Assembly: GCF_011040495.1 (NCBI RefSeq)
Contig: NZ_CP049037.1
Location: 186,001-250,000 of the forward strand
Source: Pseudohalocynthiibacter aestuariivivens
GTDB taxonomy: Bacteria > Pseudomonadota > Alphaproteobacteria > Rhodobacterales > Rhodobacteraceae
Direction of reading: 5' to 3'
DNA length: 64,000 bases
Positions 37,950 to 47,251 of this stretch are shown one piece after another (the stretch's first letter is position 1; the number at the start of each line of letters is the position of its first letter). Position numbers and translations under genes: made by a program. The notes below the pieces were generated by a model, which had not been told where the DNA came from, made no database searches, and saw nothing but the letters and a program-made list of their open reading frames with translations.

Positions 37950-40900
37950 ATGGCATCCAGCCCCCATATCACCGTTAGCGGAGCGCCCGAGGGTTTCGAT
38001 GCGCGGCTGTTGCTGGACGAAGTGGCGCGGTCTGGCGGGTCGGTGCTGCATGTGGCCCGCGACGACAAGCGGCTCGCGGCGATGGCGGCCGCACTACGGT
38101 TCTTTGCGCCGGACATGCCGGTGATTGCCTTTCCCGGTTGGGATTGTCTGCCGTTCGATCGTGTGTCGCCCAATGCCGACATCAGTGCCGCGCGTATGGC
38201 GACGTTGGCCGCGCTGGTACATGGCATGCCCGGGCAATACGTGCTGTTGACGACGCTAAACGCGGCGACACAGCGGGTGCCGGCGCGCGAAGTCCTGAAA
38301 GATGCGGTTTTCAGAGCGCAGGTGAATTACCGTGTGGACGAGGCCGCGCTGCGGGATTTTCTGGTGCGGATGGGGTTCGTGCAGTCGCCTACGGTGACCG
38401 AACCGGGCGATTATGCGATTCGGGGCGGGATAATTGATATCTATCCGCCGGGCACGGGCGGTCCTGTGCGGCTCGATCTGTTTGGCGACGTTCTGGACGG
38501 GATCCGCCGGTTTGACCCGGCAACGCAGCGGACCACAGAAAAGCTGAGTCAGATCGAACTGGCCCCGGTGTCCGAAGTGATCCTCGATGAGGCGGCCATC
38601 ACACGTTTTCGCCAGAACTACCGCATCGAATTCGGCTCTGCGGGGACCGATGATCCGCTCTATGAGGCGGTCAGTGCGGGGCGGAAACATCAGGGTGTCG
38701 AGCATTGGCTGCCATTCTTTCATGCGCGACTGGAAACCATATTCGATTATCTGCCAGAGGCGACGGTCACGCTTGACGATCAGGTGACGCCCAGCCGCAT
38801 TGCCCGCTGGGACAGTATCGCCGACCAATACGAGACCCGCCGCGAGGCGCTGAAGAACAAGGCGCGTGGTGACAGCGTCTACAAGCCTGTGGCGCCCGGC
38901 TTGCTATATCTTGATGACGCTGCATGGCAGGCAGCGGTGGCGTCGCGTCGTGTACTGCAGTTGTCGGCACTGCCACAGGCCACCGGAGCAGGTGTTACGG
39001 ATGCGGGCGGGCGTTTGGGTCGCAATTTCGCGCCAGAGAGACAACAGGAAAGCTTGAGCCTTTTCGGGGCGTTGAAGACGCACATTAATGCAAAACTGGG
39101 GCAGGGCCCGATCCTGCTGGCGTGCTACTCGGAAGGCGCGCGAGAGCGGCTTGAGGGGCTGTTGGAGGACGAAGGTCTGGTCGGGGCCGTCACTGTCAAG
39201 GACGCGGGGCGGCTGGGCAAGCGCGGATTGCATTTGGCTGTCTGGGCGCTGGAGCATGGCTTTGAGGGGCCATATGAGAGCGGTCGGCTGACGGTCATCG
39301 CCGAACAGGACATTCTGGGTGATCGCCTGATCCGCGCCCCTAAACGGCGACGCCGCGCCGACAACTTCCTGACTGAGGCGCAAAGCCTGAGCCCCGGCGA
39401 TCTGGTCGTGCATGTCGATCACGGTGTCGGGCGTTATCACGGGTTGGAAGTGATCTCGGCGCTGGGGGCGGCGCATGAATGTCTTGCGTTGGAGTACGCC
39501 GAGGGCGCGCGGCTTTACCTACCGGTGGAAAACATCGAACTGCTCAGCCGATTCGGCCACGAAGAGGGCCTGCTGGACAAGCTCGGCGGTGGCGCGTGGC
39601 AGGCCAAGAAAGCCCGGCTCAAAGAGCGCATCAAGGAGATGGCCGACCGGCTGATCCGCATTGCCGCAGAGCGCGCGCTGCGCCGCGCCCCGGTGATGGA
39701 GCCCGAGCATCACGCGTGGGAGGCGTTTTCGGCCCGTTTTCCCTATGCCGAAACGGATGACCAACTGCGCGCCATCGAGGATGTCATTGCCGATCTGGGG
39801 GCAGGCACGCCGATGGATCGCCTGATTTGCGGCGATGTCGGATTTGGCAAGACCGAAGTGGCGATGCGTGCCGCGTTCGTCGCGGCGATGTCGGGGATGC
39901 AGGTCGCGGTGATCGCGCCCACCACGTTGCTGGCACGGCAACACTATCAGGGCTTCGCCGAGCGGTTTCGCGGCTTCCCCATCTCGGTGCGCCCGCTGTC
40001 ACGCTTTGTCGGGGCCAAAGAGGCGGCAGCCACCCGCGAGGCGCTGTCGCGCGGCACCGTTGATATCGTCGTCGGTACCCACGCGCTCTTGGCCAAGAGC
40101 ATTCGGTTCAAGAACCTCGGCCTGCTGGTCATCGACGAAGAGCAACGTTTTGGCGTGGCGCACAAGGAGCGCCTCAAGGCGCTGCGATCAGATGTGCATG
40201 TTCTGACGCTGACCGCGACGCCGATCCCGCGTACGCTGCAACTGAGCCTATCAGGCGTGCGGGACCTTAGCATTATCGGCACACCGCCTGTCGACCGCCT
40301 GTCGATCCGCACCTATGTCAGCGAGTTTGACGGCGTCACCATCCGCGAGGCGCTGTTGCGCGAGCATTATCGCGGCGGGCAGAGCTTTTACGTGGTGCCG
40401 CGTATCTCGGATCTGCCGGAAATCGAGGATTTCCTGACCGCACAGCTACCCGAACTCAGCTATGTCGTGGCCCATGGCCAGATGGCGGCAGGCGAACTCG
40501 ACAGCCGGATGAACGCGTTTTACGACGGTAAATACGATGTTCTGCTGGCCACAACCATTGTCGAATCGGGACTGGATATTCCGACCGCGAACACGATGGT
40601 CATCCACCGCGCGGACATGTTCGGGCTCAGCCAACTCTATCAGATCCGGGGCCGGGTCGGACGCTCAAAAACGCGCGCTTATGCCTATCTCACCACCAAG
40701 CCACGGATGAAACTGACACCTGCCGCCGAAAAGCGCCTGCGCGTGCTGGGTAGCCTCGACACGCTCGGTGCAGGTTTCACGCTGGCCAGCCAAGATCTCG
40801 ATATTCGCGGTGCAGGCAATCTGCTGGGCGAAGAGCAGTCAGGCCAGATGCGCGATGTGGGGTACGAATTGTACCAATCCATGCTCGAAGAGGCGATTGC

Positions 40901-41417
40901 CAAGATCAAAGCCGGCGAAATGGAAGGCCTCAGTGAGGCCGACAGCCAATGGGCACCACAGATCAACCTTGGTGTACCCGTGCTGATCCCCGAGGAGTAT
41001 GTGCCCGATCTGGATGTGCGCCTCGGTCTTTACCGCCGCCTCAGCAGCCTTCAGACCAAGGTTGAGCTGGAAGGATTCGCGGCAGAACTGATTGACCGTT
41101 TTGGCAAGCTGCCGCGTGAAGTGAATACGTTGATGCTGGTCGTGCGGATCAAGGCGATGTGCAAACGTGCAGGGATTGCCAAACTTGACGGCGGACCCAA
41201 GGGCGCCACGATCCAGTTCCACAACGACAAATTTGCATCGCCTCAGGGGCTGGTCGAATTCATCGAGGCGCAAAAAGGGCTGGCGAAAGTGCGCGACAAC
41301 AAGATCGTCGTGCGCCGCGACTGGCGCAAGGATAGCGACAAGATCAAAGGCGCCTTTGCCATTGCCCGCGATTTGGCAGAGAAGGTCGCGGCTGCGCGCA
41401 AACCAACCCGTAAATAA
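37950..41417 (+). CDS. mfd: Transcription-repair coupling factor
   Basis: From ATG 37950 (MASSPHITVSGAPEG) 1155 residues, the normal Mfd size. Order: UvrB-like N-terminal domains (1-450), RNA-polymerase interaction domain (SPGDLVVHVDHGVGRYHGLE), RecG-like motor with GDVGFGKTEVAMRAA (Walker A), VIDEEQRFGV (DEEQ box), TATPIPRTLQ and QIRGRVGRS, and the C-terminal TRCF domain. It removes stalled RNA polymerase and recruits UvrA. No truncation. Confidence 0.97.
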   Translation: MASSPHITVSGAPEGFDARLLLDEVARSGGSVLHVARDDKRLAAMAAALRFFAPDMPVIAFPGWDCLPFDRVSPNADISAARMATLAALVHGMPGQYVLLTTLNAATQRVPAREVLKDAVFRAQVNYRVDEAALRDFLVRMGFVQSPTVTEPGDYAIRGGIIDIYPPGTGGPVRLDLFGDVLDGIRRFDPATQRTTEKLSQIELAPVSEVILDEAAITRFRQNYRIEFGSAGTDDPLYEAVSAGRKHQGVEHWLPFFHARLETIFDYLPEATVTLDDQVTPSRIARWDSIADQYETRREALKNKARGDSVYKPVAPGLLYLDDAAWQAAVASRRVLQLSALPQATGAGVTDAGGRLGRNFAPERQQESLSLFGALKTHINAKLGQGPILLACYSEGARERLEGLLEDEGLVGAVTVKDAGRLGKRGLHLAVWALEHGFEGPYESGRLTVIAEQDILGDRLIRAPKRRRRADNFLTEAQSLSPGDLVVHVDHGVGRYHGLEVISALGAAHECLALEYAEGARLYLPVENIELLSRFGHEEGLLDKLGGGAWQAKKARLKERIKEMADRLIRIAAERALRRAPVMEPEHHAWEAFSARFPYAETDDQLRAIEDVIADLGAGTPMDRLICGDVGFGKTEVAMRAAFVAAMSGMQVAVIAPTTLLARQHYQGFAERFRGFPISVRPLSRFVGAKEAAATREALSRGTVDIVVGTHALLAKSIRFKNLGLLVIDEEQRFGVAHKERLKALRSDVHVLTLTATPIPRTLQLSLSGVRDLSIIGTPPVDRLSIRTYVSEFDGVTIREALLREHYRGGQSFYVVPRISDLPEIEDFLTAQLPELSYVVAHGQMAAGELDSRMNAFYDGKYDVLLATTIVESGLDIPTANTMVIHRADMFGLSQLYQIRGRVGRSKTRAYAYLTTKPRMKLTPAAEKRLRVLGSLDTLGAGFTLASQDLDIRGAGNLLGEEQSGQMRDVGYELYQSMLEEAIAKIKAGEMEGLSEADSQWAPQINLGVPVLIPEEYVPDLDVRLGLYRRLSSLQTKVELEGFAAELIDRFGKLPREVNTLMLVVRIKAMCKRAGIAKLDGGPKGATIQFHNDKFASPQGLVEFIEAQKGLAKVRDNKIVVRRDWRKDSDKIKGAFAIARDLAEKVAAARKPTRK

Positions 41418-41564
41418 AACCGGGTGCTTTTTCTTGCCGGAAATACCCCCGCCGGAGGCGGCGGTGCATCGGAAAACAAGCAAGAGATAAGGGCAGGACA
41501 CCCCCCGCAGGCCTCAAGCACCAAATCACTGACCTGTGCGCCGAAGGCGCTCAACCAGATCAGG

Positions 41565-41804
41565 CTAACCTTTGTCGTTGTCCTGTGCCGCCTTAAAGGC
41601 CTTGACCTTGGCAAGTAGAATTTGCCGCGCCTTGATGTTGGCGCGGCGCACTCGAACCGCCGTCAGAAACGCCTCTTCGGCGGTTTGTGACGTGGCACCC
41701 ATCATCTGTGCCAGTTCGTCCACCAGATCCTCGTCACCCGTCAGATCGATCGCCTTCAGGACGTCCTGCGCAAGCGCGTCGGCCAGATCCTCGGTCACGC
41801 CCAT
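41565..41804 (-). CDS. Small helical protein, function unknown
   Basis: Seventy-nine residues, almost entirely predicted helix (LADALAQDVLKAIDLTGDED, then RVRRANIKARQILLAKVKAF), acidic in the first half and basic in the second. It follows the alpha/beta hydrolase gene by 3 bp on the same strand and is probably cotranscribed. No family recognised. Confidence 0.6.
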   Translation of the reverse strand: MGVTEDLADALAQDVLKAIDLTGDEDLVDELAQMMGATSQTAEEAFLTAVRVRRANIKARQILLAKVKAFKAAQDNDKG

Positions 41805-41807
41805 CGG

Positions 41808-42461
41808 TCAGCGTGTGCCTTCTGTCAGGCGACGCTTAACATAGGACGTGACCGTGCTGATCATCGTGTCCATATGCGGCTCTTCAAAGAAGTGACCGGA
41901 ATCGGGCACTTCGTCATGCTGCACCGTGATCCCTTGTTGTTCATGCAGCTTTGCCACCAGCGCGGTGGTGTCCGCCGGTGGGGCCACGCGGTCATTGCTG
42001 CCATTGATGATCAGGCCCGAGGATGGGCAGGGCGCAAGGAATGAGAAATCATACATGTTGGCCGGTGGCGATACGCTGATAAACCCGGTGATCTCCGGGC
42101 GCCGCATCAAAAGCTGCATGCCGACCCAGGCACCAAAGGAGAATCCTGCCACCCAGCAATGCTTGGAATTGGCATTCATCGATTGCAGGTAGTCGAGCGC
42201 CGACGCTGCGTCGGACAACTCTCCGACGCCCTGATCATATTCACCTTGGCTGCGTCCGACGCCGCGGAAATTGAACCGCAGCACGGTAAAGCCCATGTTG
42301 TAGAAGGCGTAATGCAGATTGTAGACGACCTTATTGTTCATCGTTCCGCCAAACTGCGGATGCGGATGCAGGACGATCGCGATTGGTGCGTCTTTTTCCT
42401 TTTGTGGATGGTAGCGGCCTTCGAGACGGCCCTCTGGGCCGGGAAAGATTACCTCGGGCAT
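41808..42461 (-). CDS. Alpha/beta hydrolase
   Basis: A 217-residue cytoplasmic hydrolase with LHPHPQFGGTMNN at the oxyanion region, nucleophile Ser in GFSFGAWVG, acid in NGSNDRVAP and His in PDSGHFFEEP. It resembles the small dienelactone-hydrolase-like group widespread in alphaproteobacteria. Its start is 73 bp from the iron-box palindrome at 42535-42551, so it shares the divergent control region with iscR. Substrate unknown. Confidence 0.85.
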   Translation of the reverse strand: MPEVIFPGPEGRLEGRYHPQKEKDAPIAIVLHPHPQFGGTMNNKVVYNLHYAFYNMGFTVLRFNFRGVGRSQGEYDQGVGELSDAASALDYLQSMNANSKHCWVAGFSFGAWVGMQLLMRRPEITGFISVSPPANMYDFSFLAPCPSSGLIINGSNDRVAPPADTTALVAKLHEQQGITVQHDEVPDSGHFFEEPHMDTMISTVTSYVKRRLTEGTR

Positions 42462-42513
42462 TCAGGTCCCTTTTTCCTTGCGTTGTCGTGTCAACTCGCA
42501 CATGCGGGTATTC

Positions 42514-42542
42514 TTGACGAAATCCCGCCTGCACTTTAGAAT
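42514..42542 (+). promoter_or_regulatory. Promoter of the iscR-suf operon
   Basis: TTGACG (42514-42519), exactly 17 bp, then TAGAAT (42537-42542), 98 bp before iscR. The -10 hexamer lies inside the 17-bp iron-box palindrome, so a bound regulator would block polymerase. Confidence 0.7.
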
Positions 42543-42551
42543 CATTCTAAA
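42535..42551. promoter_or_regulatory. Iron-control element (Irr/ICE-like) TTTAGAA-TCA-TTCTAAA
   Basis: A perfect palindrome with 7-bp arms and 3-bp spacer that matches the TTTAGAANNNTTCTAAA-type iron control element described for Irr in alphaproteobacteria. It overlaps the -10 of the suf promoter and lies between the divergent hydrolase gene and iscR. Which regulator uses it here (Irr or the Rrf2/IscR protein itself) cannot be told from sequence. Confidence 0.75.
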
Positions 42552-42639
42552 CTTAACCCGGGACGATGCCGGGCACTCTGGCTGCATGCGAGATAAGCGT
42601 TACGCGGCGCAAGGTCAATCTTTTCAAGGGGGACGGCAG

Positions 42640-43101
42640 ATGAAGCTCAGTACGAAAGGGCGCTACGCGATGGTCGCGCTTGCCGATATCGCACTTCAAC
42701 CTGAGGGCGCGCTGGTCACGCTCGGCGATGTGTCGCGTCGTCAGGACATTTCGCTACCCTATCTCGAGCAGTTGTTCGTCAAGCTGCGCCGCGCCGATCT
42801 GGTCGCATCTGTGCGCGGCCCGGGCGGAGGATACCGCCTGTCGCGGCCTGCGTCCGAAATTCGTGTGGCCGAAGTTCTGGCAGCAGTGGATGAAACGGTT
42901 GATGCTTTGCACAAGGGCGCCGGAGCATCCGGCGGGGCGTCCGGCAGTCGGGCACAATCGGTGACCAATCGGCTCTGGGAAGGGCTGAGTGCGCATGTTT
43001 ATGTCTTTTTGCATCAGGCCCGGCTGAGTGACGTGGTGGGCAATTCGCTGGCACCATGCCCGGCGGTTCCGATCCTGTTTGCCGTCGTGGACGAGGATTG
43101 A
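42640..43101 (+). CDS. iscR: Rrf2-family Fe-S regulator IscR (cysteine-poor type)
   Basis: Start at ATG 42640 (MKLSTKGRYAMVALADIA), 153 residues, preceded by AAGGGGGA. Winged helix residues 1-80 with LPYLEQLFVKLRRADLV and SVRGPGGGYRLSRP. In E. coli IscR three Cys (92, 98, 104) hold the [2Fe-2S] cluster; here that loop reads GAGASGGASGSRAQ, with none. The only Cys is C140 near the C-terminus. Rhodobacter-type IscR proteins are known to lack the classical trio and still sense Fe-S status. First gene of the suf operon and its likely repressor. Confidence 0.92.
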   Translation: MKLSTKGRYAMVALADIALQPEGALVTLGDVSRRQDISLPYLEQLFVKLRRADLVASVRGPGGGYRLSRPASEIRVAEVLAAVDETVDALHKGAGASGGASGSRAQSVTNRLWEGLSAHVYVFLHQARLSDVVGNSLAPCPAVPILFAVVDED

Positions 43102-43222
43102 GCGTGATTTGCGTCAAAGGGATTGCGCCGCCTGCGGCGTCGCGCAGGGATAGGTGCGGCTGTGCCACCCCCGCAGGCCTGCGGTGCGCGTATTTCTGCA
43201 AAGAAGAATGGTGGGCAACGCT

Positions 43223-44269
43223 ATGACCGCGCGGATCTATCTGGATCACAATGCGACGGCACCTCTGCGGCCCGGGGCGCGCGATGCGATGACCGCCGCG
43301 ATGCAGCTTGTCGGCAATCCGTCAAGCGTGCATGCCGAAGGTCGTGCGGCCAAGGCTTTGGTCGAGCGGGCGCGGGCGCAGGTCGCGGCGGCGATCGGGG
43401 CAGAGGGGGCGGATGTGGTCTTTACCTCCGGCGCGACCGAAGCGGCAGCTCTGGCTTGCTCGGGGCGCGACCTTTCGGGGGCGGCCATTGAACATGACGC
43501 GGTGGGGGCCTGGGCCGACGACAGCCTGATCGTCGGAGCAGACGGGCGCGTATCGGTGAATTCTCCGGAGGGCTCGACGTTGCAGTTGGCGAATTCGGAA
43601 ACGGGCGTGGTACAGAGCCTGCCGCAGGGTCTGGCCGTCAGCGACATGACGCAGGGTTTTGGCAAGGTACCGGTTGCCTTTAACTGGGCAGGCACGGAAA
43701 TGGCACTGATATCCGCGCACAAGATCGGCGGACCAAAGGGTATAGGGGCGCTGGTGTTGCGGCGCGGCACTGAGATTGCTGCGCAAATCAGGGGCGGAGG
43801 TCAGGAAATGGGGCGCCGCTCGGGGACCGAGAATATCATCGGTATCGCGGGATTTGGCGCTGCGGCTGAGGCGTCGGCGCAGGATCTGGCGGATGGTGTT
43901 TGGGGTCGGGTTGAGAAACTTAGAAACATTCTAGAAAAGACCATTGCAGCCCGCGCAAAAGAGACTATTTTTGTCGGGAAAGATGCGCAGCGCTTGCCGA
44001 ATACGTCTTGCATACTTACGCCGGGCTGGAAGGGCGAGACTCAGGTGATGGCGATGGATCTGGCCGGATTTGCCATTTCCGCAGGCAGTGCGTGTTCCAG
44101 CGGCAAGGTTCGCGCCAGTCGCGTGTTGATGGCGATGGGGTATTCGGCGGATGACGCGGCCTCGGCCATTCGGGTTTCTTTGGGGCCCGAGAACACTGAA
44201 GAAGATGTATTGCGCTTTGCCGATAGCTGGCTGAAGCGCCTTGAGAAACACCGCGCCCGCACGGCGTGA
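43223..44269 (+). CDS. Cysteine desulfurase, NifS/IscS-like (first of two in operon)
   Basis: Start at ATG 43223 ([18 protein letters not shown]), 348 residues. PLP-binding Lys in [10 protein letters not shown], catalytic Cys in [16 protein letters not shown] (class I-type loop). It is shorter than E. coli IscS (404), with a compact middle region ([13 protein letters not shown]), so detailed activity may differ. It supplies sulfur for cluster assembly together with the SufS at the end of the operon. A near-match to the iron box lies within it at 43919-43935. Confidence 0.88.
   Translation: MTARIYLDHNATAPLRPGARDAMTAAMQLVGNPSSVHAEGRAAKALVERARAQVAAAIGAEGADVVFTSGATEAAALACSGRDLSGAAIEHDAVGAWADDSLIVGADGRVSVNSPEGSTLQLANSETGVVQSLPQGLAVSDMTQGFGKVPVAFNWAGTEMALISAHKIGGPKGIGALVLRRGTEIAAQIRGGGQEMGRRSGTENIIGIAGFGAAAEASAQDLADGVWGRVEKLRNILEKTIAARAKETIFVGKDAQRLPNTSCILTPGWKGETQVMAMDLAGFAISAGSACSSGKVRASRVLMAMGYSADDAASAIRVSLGPENTEEDVLRFADSWLKRLEKHRARTA
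43919..43935. promoter_or_regulatory. Second, intragenic iron-box-like palindrome CTTAGAA-ACA-TTCTAGA
   Basis: Fifteen of 17 positions agree with the pattern of the perfect box at 42535-42551 (one change in each arm). It lies in the cysteine desulfurase coding region, about 350 bp before sufB, and could serve an internal promoter. Chance or coding constraint is possible. Confidence 0.35.
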
Positions 44270-44286
44270 AGGAAAGGAAGAGACGC

Positions 44287-45810
44287 ATGGCGGCTTTGGA
44301 TAACGATCAGGTCAAGGACGGCGTCGATCAGGAGACGGTTGATGCAGTCCGCGAAGTTGGCGGGGCATACAAGTATGGCTGGTCCACTGATATCGAAATG
44401 GAATACGCGCCCAAGGGCCTGACCCCGGACATCGTAAGGCTCATTTCCGAAAAGAACGAAGAACCTGAGTGGATGACCGAGTGGCGGCTGGAAGCCTACG
44501 CGCGTTGGTTGACCAAGAAAGAGCCTGACTGGGCGATGGTCGATTATCCCGAGATCGATTTTCAGGATCAGTATTACTATGCGCGTCCAAAATCGATGGA
44601 GGTCAAACCGAAATCGCTGGACGAGGTCGATCCCAAGCTGTTGGAAACTTACAAAAAACTCGGCATCCCATTGAAAGAGCAGATGATTCTTGCTGGTGTC
44701 GAGGGTGCAGAGGATATTCCCGCCGAGGGGCGCAAGGTGGCCGTCGATGCGGTGTTCGACAGCGTATCGGTCGGCACGACCTTTCAGGCGGAATTGAAAA
44801 AGGCCGGTGTGATCTTTTGCTCGATTTCCGAGGCGATCCGCGAATACCCCGATTTGGTCCGCAAGTATCTGGGGACTGTCGTGCCGGTTTCGGACAACTT
44901 TTATGCCACGCTCAATTCGGCGGTATTCTCTGACGGGTCGTTTGTCTACGTGCCGCCCGGCGTGCGCTGCCCGATGGAGCTAAGCACCTATTTCCGCATT
45001 AATGCCGAGAATACCGGCCAGTTCGAGCGGACGCTGATCATCGCGGACAAGGGCAGCTATGTCAGCTATCTGGAAGGCTGCACTGCACCTGCACGTGATA
45101 TTGCGCAGCTACATGCGGCCGTCGTCGAGATCATCATCGAGGAAGATGCCGAGGTGAAATACTCAACCGTGCAGAACTGGTACCCCGGTGATGAGGACGG
45201 CAAGGGTGGCATCTACAACTTTGTCACCAAACGCGCCGATTGCCGAGGTGACCGGGCCAAGGTGATGTGGACCCAAGTGGAAACCGGATCAGCCGTAACG
45301 TGGAAATACCCCAGCTGTATCCTGCGTGGCGACGACAGCCAGGGAGAGTTTTATTCCATCGCGATTGCCAACAACATGCAACAGGCCGATACCGGCACCA
45401 AGATGGTCCACCTAGGTAAACGTACGAAATCGCGGATCGTGTCCAAGGGGATCAGCGCGGGCAAGGCGCAGAACACCTATCGCGGATTGGTAAGTATGCA
45501 CCCTAAGGCCAAGGAATCGCGTAATTATACCCAATGCGACAGTTTGCTGATCGGCGATAAATGCGGGGCACATACCGTGCCTTATATCGAAGTGCGCAAC
45601 AATTCGTCGCGCGTCGAGCATGAGGCGACGACATCCAAGGTGGACGACGATCAGATGTTCTATTGCCGTCAGCGCGGCATGGACGAGGAAGAGGCGGTTG
45701 CGCTGGTGGTAAACGGCTTCTGCAAGGACGTATTGCAGGCGCTGCCGATGGAATTCGCGATGGAGGCGCAGCAATTGGTTGCGATCTCGCTTGAAGGGTC
45801 CGTTGGCTAA
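44287..45810 (+). CDS. sufB: Fe-S assembly scaffold SufB
   Basis: Start at ATG 44287 ([18 protein letters not shown]), 507 residues; a start at 44266 lies too close to the desulfurase stop. N-terminal half AKGLTPDI-like and [13 protein letters not shown], then the beta-helix core with [33 protein letters not shown] and [20 protein letters not shown]. Forms the SufBC2D scaffold on which [4Fe-4S] clusters are built. Confidence 0.97.
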   Translation: MAALDNDQVKDGVDQETVDAVREVGGAYKYGWSTDIEMEYAPKGLTPDIVRLISEKNEEPEWMTEWRLEAYARWLTKKEPDWAMVDYPEIDFQDQYYYARPKSMEVKPKSLDEVDPKLLETYKKLGIPLKEQMILAGVEGAEDIPAEGRKVAVDAVFDSVSVGTTFQAELKKAGVIFCSISEAIREYPDLVRKYLGTVVPVSDNFYATLNSAVFSDGSFVYVPPGVRCPMELSTYFRINAENTGQFERTLIIADKGSYVSYLEGCTAPARDIAQLHAAVVEIIIEEDAEVKYSTVQNWYPGDEDGKGGIYNFVTKRADCRGDRAKVMWTQVETGSAVTWKYPSCILRGDDSQGEFYSIAIANNMQQADTGTKMVHLGKRTKSRIVSKGISAGKAQNTYRGLVSMHPKAKESRNYTQCDSLLIGDKCGAHTVPYIEVRNNSSRVEHEATTSKVDDDQMFYCRQRGMDEEEAVALVVNGFCKDVLQALPMEFAMEAQQLVAISLEGSVG

Positions 45811-45857
45811 TACAGTGGCTGGCCTAAACATCATAGAGCGATCCTGTGGGGGGCGCG

Positions 45858-46460
45858 ATGAGTGACATTGCGCCCGTATCCCGACCGGAATTGACCATGC
45901 CCGATGCAGAGGCGGCGCATATCGCGCGCACCTATGCTGAGGCGTCAGTCATTCTGGAGTACGGAAGTGGAGGATCCACCGTTCTGGCGTCGGAGATGCC
46001 GGGCAAAACCGTGTTTTCAGTCGAGAGCGATGAAAACTGGGCGGACATGATGCGCGGCTGGTTTGCACAATCCCCGCCTGTGCCGGGGTCCAAGGTCGAG
46101 GTCGTCTGGGCAGATATCGGTCCGACCCGTGAATGGGGATATCCCGAGACGGATGCCGAATGGCAACGCTACGCGCGATATCCGTTGGCGATCTGGGACA
46201 AGCCGCATTTTCAACAACCCGACGTGGTGCTGGTCGATGGCCGCTTTCGCACTGGGTGCGCGATGGCCACTGCATTCAGAACCACGCGCCCGGTACATTT
46301 GTTGGTAGATGATTACAAACGGCGCAAGGGCTATCACCGGATCGAGGAGTTCCTCGGCGCCCCGCAATTGATTGGGCGCATGGCAGAGTTCGAGGTTACG
46401 CCGATGGCGATACCTGCGGACCGACTGCTGACGATTATTCACATGATGACGCGACCCTGA
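45858..46460 (+). CDS. SAM-methyltransferase-like protein within the suf operon, function unknown
   Basis: From ATG 45858 (MSDIAPVSRPELTMPD) 200 residues. SVILEYGSGGSTVLASE resembles the glycine-rich SAM motif I of class I methyltransferases, and PDVVLVDGRFRTGCAMAT resembles their motif IV/V region. No catalytic motif identifies a substrate. It sits between sufB and sufC, 47 bp after one and 35 bp before the other, so it is transcribed with the Fe-S assembly genes. Confidence 0.65.
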   Translation: MSDIAPVSRPELTMPDAEAAHIARTYAEASVILEYGSGGSTVLASEMPGKTVFSVESDENWADMMRGWFAQSPPVPGSKVEVVWADIGPTREWGYPETDAEWQRYARYPLAIWDKPHFQQPDVVLVDGRFRTGCAMATAFRTTRPVHLLVDDYKRRKGYHRIEEFLGAPQLIGRMAEFEVTPMAIPADRLLTIIHMMTRP

Positions 46461-46495
46461 GGGGCGCAAAACCGTATAGAAGATAGGGGCAAAAA

Positions 46496-47251
46496 ATGCT
46501 TGAGATCAAGAACCTGCATGTCGACCTTGAAGAAGAGGAAAAGACGATCCTGAAGGGTGTGAACCTGACGGTGGACGCTGGCAGCGTGCATGCAATCATG
46601 GGCCCCAACGGGTCAGGCAAATCGACGCTGAGCTATGTTCTGTCTGGCCGTGATGGCTATGAAGTGACCGAAGGCAGCGCCGCATTGGATGGCGAAGATA
46701 TTTTGGAAATGGAGCCCGAAGAGCGCGCGTCGGCGGGCCTGTTTCTGGCGTTTCAATACCCGGTCGAGATCCCCGGTGTGGGCAACATGACTTTCCTACG
46801 CACGGCTGTGAACGCGCAACGCAAGGCGCGCGGTGAAGAGGAGATGAGTGCGACGGATTTCCTGAAGCTGATCCGCGCCAAGGCCAAAGACCTGAAGATC
46901 GACGCCGATATGCTGAAGCGTCCCGTCAACGTTGGTTTTTCGGGTGGCGAAAAGAAGCGTAATGAGATTCTGCAAATGGCGATGCTGGAGCCAAAGATGT
47001 GCATCCTGGACGAGACCGACTCGGGTCTGGACGTGGACGCGATGAAGCTGGTCAGCGACGGTGTGAACGCCTTGCGCGATGCTGGACGAGCGTTCCTTGT
47101 TATTACGCATTATCAACGGCTTCTGGACCACATCAAACCTGATGTGGTGCACATCATGGCCGATGGGCGCATTGTTAAATCGGGCGGCCCCGAGCTGGCG
47201 ATGGAAGTTGAGAAGAACGGTTATTCGGACCTGCTGTCGGAGGTCGCGTGA
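46496..47251 (+). CDS. sufC: Fe-S assembly ATPase SufC
   Basis: A 251-residue ABC-type ATPase: Walker A GPNGSGKST, SufC-specific FLAFQYPVEIPGVGN, signature FSGGEKKRNEI, Walker B CILDETDSGLDVDAMK and VITHYQRLL. Soluble; drives conformational change of SufB-SufD. Its stop overlaps the sufD start. Confidence 0.97.
   Translation: MLEIKNLHVDLEEEEKTILKGVNLTVDAGSVHAIMGPNGSGKSTLSYVLSGRDGYEVTEGSAALDGEDILEMEPEERASAGLFLAFQYPVEIPGVGNMTFLRTAVNAQRKARGEEEMSATDFLKLIRAKAKDLKIDADMLKRPVNVGFSGGEKKRNEILQMAMLEPKMCILDETDSGLDVDAMKLVSDGVNALRDAGRAFLVITHYQRLLDHIKPDVVHIMADGRIVKSGGPELAMEVEKNGYSDLLSEVA

Noticed and set aside
41449..41461. CCGCC-GGA-GGCGG hairpin after mfd as a terminator
   Set aside because: The stem is only 5 bp with a 3-nt loop and no T-run follows.
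43171..43184. 14-bp palindrome CCGCAGGCCTGCGG before the cysteine desulfurase gene as an operator
   Set aside because: It is very GC-rich and sits in a run of similar CTGCGGCG words; chance or a small RNA hairpin is more likely than a regulator site.
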